A DNA stretch of 64,000 bases from Phytophthora vignae f. sp. vignae (Eukaryota; Oomycota; Peronosporomycetes; Peronosporales; Peronosporaceae), in contig JABJUM010000071.1 of assembly GCA_016169955.1 (NCBI GenBank), positions 186,001 to 250,000 of the forward strand, read 5' to 3'. Below the pieces are notes generated by a model. That model made no database searches. It was not told the DNA's origin and saw only the letters and a list, made by a program, of their open reading frames with translations. A program made the translations under genes and the position numbers. Each line of letters begins with the position of its first letter. The stretch's first letter is position 1. This document shows, one piece after another, positions 11,839 through 20,712 of the stretch.

Positions 11839-11916
11839 CCTTCCGTTTTCGAGCGATTCCAGGATGGCATACGATAGCCCCCTCATAGATCGGGGCGATT
11901 CCAGGACGGCCGCCAT
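10081..11916 (-). CDS. ABCG-type half transporter, copy 1
   Basis: ATP-binding cassette transporter of the ABCG (White/PDR) class, one nucleotide-binding domain followed by one membrane domain. It would act as a dimer in a cell membrane; the substrate cannot be inferred. Walker A GPSGSGKTT is at residues ~83-91, signature LSGGQKRR at ~190-197 and Walker B ILILDEP at ~210-216, followed by several hydrophobic segments (ABC2 membrane type) over the C-terminal third. The start at 11916 gives 611 residues, close to copy 2. The frame stays open to 12156, but those extra residues do not resemble the family. Residues 8-26 are related to copy 2 but diverged, while residues 27-611 are identical. It is transcribed divergently from copy 2. 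Confidence 0.9.
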   Translation of the reverse strand: MAAVLESPRSMRGLSYAILESLENGRKPEPSYQHLTNPCVLSWNNLSYSVACRKTADAPDGKKTILDHVSGRCAPGELTAIMGPSGSGKTTLVDLLADRISSGDVTGDIELNGEARVTKTFRAVTSYVAQEDSLLGSFTVLETMRMAAKLSLPNSVTSKQIEARVDDVVEAMGLATCRHTLVGDIFRKGLSGGQKRRLSIAIELLSNPSILILDEPTSGLDSSATHNVMKFIVKLCAEGKTIVCTIHQPSSLVYDMFTNVVVLSAGQTVYCGPRVKMIPQFASAGHDCPQYMNPAEYFISLVNTDFEDHADVPKMVQSYAQSETRKELAAKIEGDRKTLQHLPDIEQPSPSSLRQFGVLMYRNTLNNIRNPGIYWIRLFMYFCLSFMVGTMYLSTNDDLTEEDLIPMLFYVQAFLVFMSVAVLPFFIEQRAVFARERANSSLSVVSYVCANFLATLPGIFLIAVMSTALVVLLAGLNAFEYFLLNLFLSLVVAESMMHVIGAAVPHYIIGIALGAGVFGMFMLCEGFMVPRDSIPDYWIWGYYVAFHSYSFESFVFKQFENETSEEAKGILAKYGMENVDVTRDMLLLIVYIVGFQAIFAFILWKFHTGRR

Positions 11917-13359
11917 GAATATGCTGCTGCTGCTCAATTGCAGGATTGCCTGCGGACAAGCGAGTTCAATAGTGCTTGCATTGGATTTGGTTTGCGCCTG
12001 ACAATCGGCCACATGTATCCAGAATGATAGAGGCCATCGCTGCCGCAAGCAGCTCTGCCTGACCTTACTCGGATAGCCGAAGGATCTTGTCGAGTCAGGC
12101 GTGGCGTAGCTATCGTGCAAAAATTTATTTGAATGAAGCGATAGGTAGGATATCATGCGCGCGAAGCCTTGCTGCTCACCCTTCTTGTCATGAACGACGA
12201 CTTCAAGTTGAAGACATCATGCTGCTTCGGACCAGCTGATGGATGAGCTGTATCCCGTGGCGCGGGGAGGTGACCGATCGGCCAGTTGGCCCCGCCGCAT
12301 GCTTTGGCAATATTCAGGATGGCCTGCTACATTGGTGGCGGCCATCGACGACGAGAAGATCATGGTGATCTGGAGATCACTGATCTCGAAGCTACATGTA
12401 TGTATGTCTGACTCGGGGCGGTCTGGCGAGTCAGGCGTCACTGGGCACATGGCGATCCATCTACATGTACTCTGCAACGGCGGTGATGCCAGCCACCCCT
12501 GGCGAGCGCCTGACCGAGTGCGTCCGCAGCTCGTCAGCTCTGAAGTCAGGCGAAAAGTTGGCATCCAATCCTGCGCTCAGCGGCGGTCTCGCCGCGTCGT
12601 GGGTGGCGGCAGGGCCGCCGATTATGGCATTTTTATTTATGTAAGCCAAGCTGGCTCATAAATAATGGTCGGCCTGCCAGAAAGAAGAGAACATAAATAA
12701 TGTCATGGAGAAAATGTGTCTCATAAATAATGTTGAAATATCATGATCCTGTATTACTTAAAATTTGTATTGGTCTCTCTAAATTGCAAGATTTGTTTCT
12801 GATAATTTGCCCAATTACAATTATTGCTAGGACCTCTGGACATAAATAATGTTATGACCAAGCGAAAACGGCCAACATACATTATCCATACTTATTTATG
12901 GTCATTATTTTTATGGCCATGCTATTTTCGGTGGCCCTGGGTGGCGGTGCCGCCGCCGTGCCTGACTTCAGCCACATGCCTGACCACCTGGCCCCCGTCT
13001 GTGCTTGGCGCGCTTTCATCAGCGGCACCGTTACTGACTGCGGCCATGCACCTCTCCGCCGGGTCCCTGCAGCGCCGCAGCGTCGACATCTCGCCAGGAA
13101 AGGCGAGTCAGGCGTAGCGATCGGGCCGGGCCGGCCTTAGGGTCCGCGAGATGCCCGGCATCGATTTGCACACTCTGCAACTCACCAGCAAGACAGCTCG
13201 ACAGACTGACTGTCAGCCGGTGCCGCGGCGCCGCCTCGGGCCATCACAATCCAACTCGCGCAGTGCGACCGAGACCGTCTCCGTTCCTCCACCGGCAGCA
13301 CGGCCAACAGCTTGTGCTTCTTCGTGCTGGACCCAGACCGCAAGCCGTCGATCTCCGTT
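11917..13359. promoter_or_regulatory. Shared spacer between divergent ABCG genes
   Basis: The 1.44 kb between the two starts must hold both promoters. CATAAATAATG occurs four times (about 12653, 12692, 12722 and 12841), with an inverted-like TTATTTATGGTCATTATT near 12892. GAGTCAGGCGT occurs three times (about 12092, 12429 and 13105). No gene is recognised. The roles of the motifs are unknown. Confidence 0.4.
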
Positions 13360-15174
13360 ATGGCCTCTCCACACTCGACACCTTACTCGGCGCTTGACGC
13401 GCTCGAGACGGGCGGCAAGCCCGAACCGTCTTACCAGCACCTCACCAACCCGTGCGTGCTCAGCTGGAACAACCTCAGCTACTCGGTGGCCTGCCGCAAG
13501 ACGGCCGACGCGCCCGACGGCAAGAAGACCATCCTGGACCATGTCAGCGGCCGCTGCGCGCCCGGAGAGCTCACGGCCATCATGGGCCCGTCCGGCTCCG
13601 GCAAGACCACGCTCGTGGACCTGCTGGCCGACCGCATCAGCTCCGGAGACGTCACGGGCGACATCGAGCTCAACGGCGAGGCCCGCGTGACCAAGACGTT
13701 CCGCGCCGTGACGAGCTACGTGGCCCAGGAGGACTCGCTGCTCGGCTCCTTCACGGTGCTGGAGACCATGCGCATGGCCGCCAAGCTCAGCCTGCCCAAC
13801 AGCGTCACGTCCAAGCAGATCGAGGCCCGCGTGGACGATGTGGTGGAGGCCATGGGTCTGGCCACGTGCCGCCACACACTGGTGGGCGACATCTTCCGCA
13901 AGGGGCTGTCGGGCGGCCAGAAGCGCCGTCTTAGCATCGCCATCGAGCTGCTGTCGAACCCGAGCATCCTCATCCTGGACGAGCCCACGAGCGGCCTGGA
14001 CTCGAGTGCCACACACAACGTCATGAAGTTCATCGTGAAGCTCTGCGCCGAGGGCAAGACCATCGTGTGCACGATCCACCAGCCGTCGTCGCTGGTCTAC
14101 GACATGTTTACCAACGTGGTCGTGCTGTCGGCCGGCCAAACGGTGTACTGCGGGCCCCGGGTTAAGATGATCCCGCAGTTCGCCTCGGCCGGCCACGACT
14201 GTCCGCAGTACATGAACCCGGCCGAGTACTTCATCAGTCTGGTCAACACAGACTTCGAGGACCACGCGGACGTGCCCAAGATGGTGCAGTCGTACGCGCA
14301 GAGCGAGACCCGCAAGGAGCTGGCTGCCAAGATCGAGGGCGACCGCAAGACGCTGCAGCACCTGCCGGACATCGAGCAGCCGTCGCCGTCGTCGCTGCGC
14401 CAGTTCGGCGTGCTCATGTACCGCAACACGCTCAACAACATCCGCAACCCGGGCATCTACTGGATCCGGCTGTTCATGTACTTCTGCCTGAGCTTCATGG
14501 TCGGCACCATGTACCTGAGCACGAACGATGATCTCACCGAGGAGGATCTGATCCCGATGCTGTTCTACGTGCAGGCGTTCCTGGTGTTCATGTCGGTGGC
14601 CGTGCTGCCCTTCTTCATCGAGCAGCGCGCCGTGTTCGCCCGCGAGCGCGCCAACAGCTCGCTGAGCGTCGTGAGCTACGTGTGCGCCAACTTTCTGGCC
14701 ACGCTGCCGGGCATCTTCCTCATCGCGGTCATGTCGACGGCGCTGGTGGTGCTGCTGGCGGGGCTCAACGCGTTCGAGTACTTTTTGCTCAACCTGTTCC
14801 TGTCGCTCGTGGTGGCCGAGTCCATGATGCACGTGATCGGCGCCGCGGTGCCGCACTACATCATCGGCATCGCGCTGGGCGCGGGCGTGTTCGGCATGTT
14901 CATGCTGTGCGAGGGCTTCATGGTGCCGCGCGACTCGATCCCGGACTACTGGATCTGGGGCTACTACGTGGCCTTCCACTCGTACTCGTTCGAGTCGTTC
15001 GTGTTCAAGCAGTTCGAGAACGAGACGTCCGAGGAGGCCAAGGGAATTCTGGCCAAGTACGGCATGGAGAACGTGGACGTCACGCGCGACATGCTGCTCC
15101 TGATCGTGTACATCGTGGGCTTCCAGGCCATCTTCGCCTTCATCCTGTGGAAGTTCCACACGGGCCGCCGCTAA
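13360..15174 (+). CDS. ABCG-type half transporter, copy 2
   Basis: 604-residue half-size ABC transporter of the ABCG class, nucleotide-binding domain first. Walker A GPSGSGKTT is at 76-84, signature LSGGQKRR at 183-190 and Walker B ILILDEP at 203-209. An ABC2-type membrane domain with several hydrophobic helices follows from about 360 to the end. The ATG at 13360 (MASPHSTPYS) is preferred over upstream in-frame codons because the N-terminus then matches the spacing of copy 1. From residue 20 (KPEPSYQHL) onward it is identical to copy 1. The substrate is unknown. Likely regulation is from the shared spacer. Confidence 0.92.
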   Translation: MASPHSTPYSALDALETGGKPEPSYQHLTNPCVLSWNNLSYSVACRKTADAPDGKKTILDHVSGRCAPGELTAIMGPSGSGKTTLVDLLADRISSGDVTGDIELNGEARVTKTFRAVTSYVAQEDSLLGSFTVLETMRMAAKLSLPNSVTSKQIEARVDDVVEAMGLATCRHTLVGDIFRKGLSGGQKRRLSIAIELLSNPSILILDEPTSGLDSSATHNVMKFIVKLCAEGKTIVCTIHQPSSLVYDMFTNVVVLSAGQTVYCGPRVKMIPQFASAGHDCPQYMNPAEYFISLVNTDFEDHADVPKMVQSYAQSETRKELAAKIEGDRKTLQHLPDIEQPSPSSLRQFGVLMYRNTLNNIRNPGIYWIRLFMYFCLSFMVGTMYLSTNDDLTEEDLIPMLFYVQAFLVFMSVAVLPFFIEQRAVFARERANSSLSVVSYVCANFLATLPGIFLIAVMSTALVVLLAGLNAFEYFLLNLFLSLVVAESMMHVIGAAVPHYIIGIALGAGVFGMFMLCEGFMVPRDSIPDYWIWGYYVAFHSYSFESFVFKQFENETSEEAKGILAKYGMENVDVTRDMLLLIVYIVGFQAIFAFILWKFHTGRR

Positions 15175-15278
15175 AAGTCGAGAAAAACGGCTTATGCTAG
15201 TGTAGTCAGACCAAGATCCAATATACGTATGATGATACTATTGCGCTGATAGGTCGAAGTTGTTCTTGCTTTTGGACT
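13417..15278 (+). repeat. Right arm of the inverted duplication
   Basis: Reverse complement of 9921-11838. The match starts abruptly at the codons for KPEP and ends about 100 bp past the stop codon near TTTGGACT. Confidence 0.9.
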
Positions 15279-15376
15279 GTGGGACAAGGGTGCGTTGCGT
15301 TAGGCTGGGAGGACCGCATGAAAACAGACATCATTTGCTTTGCCATGGGTAGTTCAGTGAATTTTCCTGCGTTTTA

Positions 15377-16010
15377 CAAGGTTGCTGCGCTTTGGCTGGG
15401 AGACCATTTTTCTACTTAGTCATTTTTATCGTGGAAGTGAAAGTTCTGCATAGTGTTCACAGGAAGTTTACATTAAAGATGTTCAGATGCTCTTTGAAAG
15501 TCGACGCGTTTACTTCTAATTCGCGTTTGTATCGAACCTGCTGTATATTCTTTAGAGGTCGGTGCAGGGTTGGTGAACTGCCGGTGGAGCTACGCATACT
15601 GCAGCTTTCGAGAACCCTAGCTGCGGCTGCGAAACAGGTGCAGGAGACACCTGTGGATGGCGGTTTTGCAGCACAAAATCTAACCTAAGGATAAAATTTG
15701 AGTCAAGAAGCACGGTTAGTTGATGATAAATACGGCCATCTACTGCGCCTGCTTCGCAGCCGCTGCATCTGGCCGGTTAATGTGCAACTGGAGAAGTACG
15801 AAATTATGTTCTAGACGAACAAATGTCTGCCTATTTTCTTAAGACTTGTGAAGAGCGAAAATCTTCCAAAGACGTGTTTTGTTTTTGAAAATTTTTTGTA
15901 CCCTCCGTAATTGCGATTTCGATGTCTCCTGAACGTTACCTGTAACTGGGAATACATTCGTGACGAATTAAAGTTTGTGAGGCTGGTAAACCAGCAAGCT
16001 GGTCTCCCAG
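15377..16010. repeat. Dispersed repeat related to hAT element termini
   Basis: The sequence ACAAGGTTGCTGCGC followed by GGCTGGGAGACCA (15376-15406) matches both ends of the hAT element at 47376-50474. Its continuation (GTGGAAGT, AGTTCTGCAT) matches 47422-47445. Bases about 15900-16008 match 47251-47350 in reverse orientation. It is probably a decayed non-autonomous relative. No coding sequence is seen in 15279-16333. Confidence 0.55.
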
Positions 16011-16333
16011 GAAAACTATTTTCTATATGGAGTCAATCTCGTAATTGCTAGTCTGAGCTGATATCCTGTCGAACCGATTTGAAATTTTGCTTAGGCCGGC
16101 ACCTCTCTATCCATGTGCTGCGCCGAGGTGAAGCCATCCTCTATCTACGTCTAACTAGAAGTTATAGAGTCGTTGTAGGCTGAAAAGTCATCCGTTGTCT
16201 TCATTTCACTGTCAAAACGTTTTGTGCGTGGCGGTAAGGTACCTCTCTTTGTTGAGCTTGCCGTATGCATAAATGGCTACGTTTGTGTAAATATGGTGTA
16301 CACTTGTGTATTTATGGTGTGGCATAATGTTGT

Positions 16334-16769
16334 TTAAATGTTGCCAAAAAAGTTTGAAGTGAAGATGAACATTAATCCTTGTGTATTTCTCGATACGAGA
16401 ATGGCTGTGATCACCTTCAACGGGTTAACTTTCTGAGTAAAGTCGATGGCCAAGTGCCACGCCTTCTTCACCGCCTCCTTCGTGGCAGGGTCCTCGATGT
16501 CGCCGCGGCCCACCCAGCCGTGGATCATGTCGGGGAAGTTCACGACGTTGCTCAGCTCAGCGATGTCAGGCTTGGCCTTGAGGATCTGCTCCACGACACC
16601 GCCCTCGCTCACAAGGGGAGGGTCGTTGCCAGCCGCGCACAGCAGCTGGGGCACCGAGATGGCCTCCGTCATCTTCTGCAGGGCGCCTTCGCCGTTCACA
16701 AGCTGCTCGGCCATCCTGCTCGGCCATCCTGCTCGGGTGGAAGGACACATGGCCCTTGATTACGGGCGT
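16334..16769 (-). pseudogene. Dienelactone hydrolase, 3' part (beyond the LTR insertion)
   Basis: C-terminal half of an alpha/beta hydrolase of the dienelactone hydrolase family. The Asp of the Cys-Asp-His triad is in AGNDPPL and the His in DMIHGW. Coding resumes at the Gypsy boundary 16769. Within 16710-16740 a 13-bp unit (GATGGCCGAGCAG on the minus strand) is present twice in tandem, which shifts the frame. The protein also reads past the expected end near VNPL for 23 more residues, which suggests the usual stop is lost. The other half is at 26725-27147. Confidence 0.8.
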
Positions 16770-17736
16770 TGTAGGTAACTCACCACCTCGGCTCCCTTCC
16801 CATTACGGGTCGTCGGCCAGCCGACGAATTACATTACATTGTCAACCTTTTGGTCGACACCTAGGCGGAAGGCGTTAGCTCCGGTGGCTACCAGCACGGG
16901 GCCGCACAGTGGTGACCACACAGCTTATGGCCCAGACGGGGATAGGGATGGCTGGGAGGAAGCGTTGTCGGCACCGACGGTCGGGTAGCCCCGCCGGCTG
17001 CTTCCTGCAAAACCCGGTTGATGTACAGCGGACGCAGGTGCCCTTCGCCCGAAGGCACACGCGGACCCTTGCGCCCCTCGGTCAAGGCGCTACTCGTGCA
17101 CCTCAACCCCCGCGGTTTCTCTCCGCGGTCCCGCCGCCCTATTCGCCACTGCCCCCTTATCTTAGTGCCTGCCTGCCTTCGCTTACCTCCTCTTACTGCT
17201 CGTAGCTAGTCGTCGCCCTCGCTCAGCACTAACTCAGCAGCCCGTGTCTTCGGTCGCAACGCAATGTACTTAGTCTTAACTTGCTACAGCCCTGTAACAA
17301 ATTGCAACTGAGGGTCGAGCTGCCAGGCCGCAGCTCGTTGCCCCCGCTTACTCCTGCCTCCCCTACGCATTGGGCGCCTCCCTATTCTACCTGGACCTCT
17401 CCCTCTTCGCGTCTCATCCCCGCTCTCGTGGCCTCCTGGCCGCTCATCGTAGATCTCGCGTCGCCTCGCCTTCTCGCGCACTCACTCCTTGTCCCTGCCT
17501 GACGTGTCGCCCCCCTGCGATCTTCTGCCGACTCCTCTCTTCAACTTGGCCCTCGCGGCAGTGGCAGTAGCCGACTGACTCGCCTCAGCCACCGTCTGCT
17601 GTCCGTCGCACACCTTCGCCACCGACTTGTCCTGGGTGGGCCACACGAACGGCTACGTCAAGTCAATCACGACGCGGCCTCTGCTCACCAGCTCTGAGTC
17701 ACCCCTCGCCGCACAGTGACACGACATACTACTACA
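16770..17736 (-). repeat. 3' LTR of the Gypsy element
   Basis: 967 bp, same as 25758-26724 at an offset of 8988 with three substitutions seen. The sequence just upstream in the element's direction (GCCGGGGATGGCG) is a weak polypurine tract. Confidence 0.9.
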
Positions 17737-18779
17737 CGCCATCCCCGGCATCAAGATCGTCCGCGATCTTGCCGGCGTCCAGCAGCACCTCGAACTCGTC
17801 CGCGGACAACCATCGCCTGCCGGACGGTCCTCCTGGCCGCACACCGTACTGCACCTCATGCTCCACCACGTATCGCCCTGCGCGATTTCGCACTCGACGT
17901 CGTGCGCGCTCGACAATGTAGCCTGCTGTCGCCACTTGTAGCAACTCCGGCATTGGGTCGGGCCGTCTGGGCCGCCCTCGGCCTCGAACACTGTCGACGA
18001 GCGCTCCCTCCGCTTGCTTCGCCGCCGCGATCAGCCTCTCCACCGGCCGCGGTTCCTGCCCGCTGTCGCCCGGACGCGACTCGTACTGGTCCATCGTCCT
18101 CTTTGGCTTCGCGACCGCGGAGAACCCCACGATCACTGTCTGCACTAGTCGACGCCGTGGCTGCGGCTTCCTGCTGGTCATGCACAGCCTGCCTTCTCGA
18201 TGCTCTTGCTTCACGCGCGGCGTCAGCTTCCTGTCGCCGTTGCTGCTGCGTCGGTGGCCGGTTGCCCCCATCCTTCGTCTCTTCGTCAATCGGGGCCTTC
18301 CTCTTACGGCGCTGCTTCGCGAGTGGCGCACGCACAGCCGCTTCGTTCGCCTCTCGCCGGGGCACCACGACCTCTTTGTCCCGCCGCTGTGCTATTCCTG
18401 GCGCCTGAGTCCCTGCTGGACCAGGTGCCGCTATTCCTCGCTCGGCGGTTGCGTGGCGTTGGGCGTCATTCTCCGGCTGCTCACCCACCGGTCGGGCGGC
18501 CGTTTCGATGCTTCCGTCGCTGGCCTCATCCGGACGGATCGTGCTGCTGCTTGCCGGCTCGCTGCTTCTGTCGACGCCGGTCTCCTCCGCCCCCGACGTC
18601 TCACCTTCTTCCTCGACGAGCTCTCTGAGCACCCGCTCTGCGATATGCCCCAACGAGTCGCTTGGGCAACGGCTCGAGACGAGAAAGCTACTGTGGACCA
18701 ATATCTGCTCGCCGTTGTCTTCCCTCACCACATCCCAGTTGTCATAGCCTGCGTCCTGCACTATCTTCGCTGGCCCAAC
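17732..18779 (-). pseudogene. Gypsy integrase C-terminus with chromodomain-like tail
   Basis: From VGPAKIVQDAGYDNWDVVRED through a long charged low-complexity region in one frame. After another frame change, somewhere in about 18100-18330, it ends with GYIVERARRRVRNRAG, RWLSADEFEVLLDAG. That ending resembles a chromodomain (Y-V-E-R, basic, then W and a C-terminal helix) as found at the end of chromovirus integrases. It ends 4 bp inside the 3' LTR. Confidence 0.65.
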
Positions 18780-20298
18780 CACTGGTGGGCCAGCTTTGTA
18801 ATTCCCTTGCCCTTCAGCGGCCTCAATACCCACACAAGGTCGCCGACGCTGAACCTTGTAGTCTCGCGTACCCTCCGATTGTAGTACTTCTCGCGCCTGC
18901 GCTGATCCTTGGCGAGTGCCGCCTTCGCCACCTCCGACGCCCGTGTCAAGTTGTCGACGAGTGCCCTGAAGTGCTCAGCGAACGCGCCCGCCCTTGCCGT
19001 CCGACTCGTTCTCGTCCTTAGCAGCTCGTTGGGCGCACGCAGCCTGCGCCCCATCATGAGCTCGTTCGGGCTGAAACCCGTACCCGAATGCCTGGCGCCG
19101 TTGTAGGCGTACGCAGCGCACGGGAGCCATCGGTCCCAGTCATCCTGCGCCGCCGCCACGTAAATAGAGACCATGTCCTTCCAGGTTCTGTGGAACCTCT
19201 CGACCAAGCCCAGCAAGGCTGGCCGATACGGCACCGGTGTAAGCTGTCTGGCCTGCAGCATGTCAACCAGCGCCTCCACCACCTTTCCGTTCAACTCCGG
19301 CGCGCCGTCCATCACGACCTCCCTCATGGGCCCGTGGACGAACACCAACTTGTCCATCATGAACTTTGCCACGTCCGTAGCCGTGTGCGCCGGTGTCGCC
19401 GCTACCACTGCGTAGCGTGTGGCGTAATCGACGGCTGCCACCACGTAGCGATTGCCATCCGCTGTGACTGGAAGGGGTCCTGCCACGTCCAACGCCCACC
19501 GGTCTCCTGGCTCACCAACGCCTTGGCTTCGGAGAGGGGGTATCACCTCTTTAGCCTTCGCCTTCCTGGATCCGCAGTCTCTGCACGACTGAACCCACCG
19601 CTGCACATGAGCCCTCATGTCGGGCCACCAGTAAGTCGTAGAGATCCGCGCGTACGTCTGCGGTGTGCGCAAGTGGCATGCGTACACCGAGTCGTGGCTC
19701 TCACGCAGCGCCGCTGCCCACAGGGCCGTTGGCAGCACTGCTCGCGTGCTCCCGTCGTTTTCCTTGATGCACACCACATCGTTCACCACCACGATCGATC
19801 GGGTCCCGTACTTGCCCTTCCGCCGCAGCTTCTGCACCGTTCTGTCACGAGCCTGTTCCGCTCGGATCAGCGCCTCTGTCAGCTGGCCTTCGCCGCCAGC
19901 CGCCGCTTGCTCTTCACCGCCTCGACGCGCTTCGTCGCTGCGCTGTGCTTCGCCGGCGCGTCGCCGGTCGTCATCGTGCCGCTGTTCGTCATCCTGCTGT
20001 GCCTCGTCACCTTGCCGCCGTTCGTCGTCACGCTGTGCTTCGACACTGCGCCGTGTCTCGTCACCGTGCTGTGGCTCGTCGTCGCGCGGCCCGTCGTCAC
20101 CGCCAATCGCGTTGGCACTTCCGCGTGCCGCCCTTCCATCTCGCTCTTCGCTGCCGGGCCGGATCGTCGCTACCATGCCTGCCGGTGCGCGCGACAGCGC
20201 GTCTGCTACCACGTTGTCCGCTCCCGGCCTATAGATCACCTCAAAATCGTACTCTTGGAGCTGCAACGCCCACCTGTGGAGCTTCGCACTCAACGTGT
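18761..20298 (-). pseudogene. Gypsy integrase segment
   Basis: The continuation of pol in a shifted frame, running from TLSAKLHRW and DNVVADALSR to integrase. The zinc-binding HHCC region includes HLRTPQTYARISTTYWWPD with CRDC. The catalytic core shows DVAGPL (first Asp), MDGAPELNG (second Asp) and GLVERFHRTWKD (Glu). The GRRLRAP block and a basic C-terminal region follow. The frame breaks near 18779 where one G appears missing from TGGGTT; the next frame carries VGPAKIVQ. Confidence 0.88.
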
Positions 20299-20712
20299 GG
20301 ACGACATCAGCCACTTCAGGGCCGAGTGGTCTGTCACCAGCTGAAACCGCCGCCCGTATAAATACGGTCTGAACAACTTGACGGCCCAGATGACCGCCGC
20401 GCACTCCAGCTCGGAGATGCCGTACCGGGCCACCGTCTCCGAATTCACCTTCGACGCATACGCCACGGGCTGCTCGCCGTGGCCTTGGTCCTGCATCAGC
20501 GCAGCGCCGAGCCCCACCGCTGACGCGTCTGTGACCAACCGGAACGGCCGCGAGAAGTCCGGGTAGGCCAACAGGGGGCGTTCGGTCAGCGCCTTCTTCA
20601 GATCGTCGAAGGCGTTCTGCTGGGATTCGCCCCAACGCCAAACTACTCCTTTTCGTAGTAATTTCGTGATCGGAGCCGCCCTGCTTGCGAACTCTGGCAC
20701 GAAGCGACGGTA
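20290..20712 (-). pseudogene. Gypsy RNase H segment, after the nonsense codon
   Basis: Same frame as the RT, directly after the amber codon. RNase H signatures: PITKLLRKG, LVTDASAVGLGAALMQ, YGISELECAAVIWAVK and TDHSALKWLM. It ends early at 20290 because of what looks like a 2-bp AC duplication near 20297-20300. The downstream frame carries the expected AKLHRWALQLQEYDF. Confidence 0.85.

Noticed and set aside
10096..11877. 593-codon open frame opposite the ABCG gene, and its 648-codon twin at 13213-15159 minus
   Set aside because: Both are exact antisense shadows of the transporter, rich in His, Ala and Arg from GC-rich codons, with no domain.
11917..12156. N-terminal extension of ABCG copy 1
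   Set aside because: Open but unlike the family; the ATG at 11916 gives a length matching the twin.
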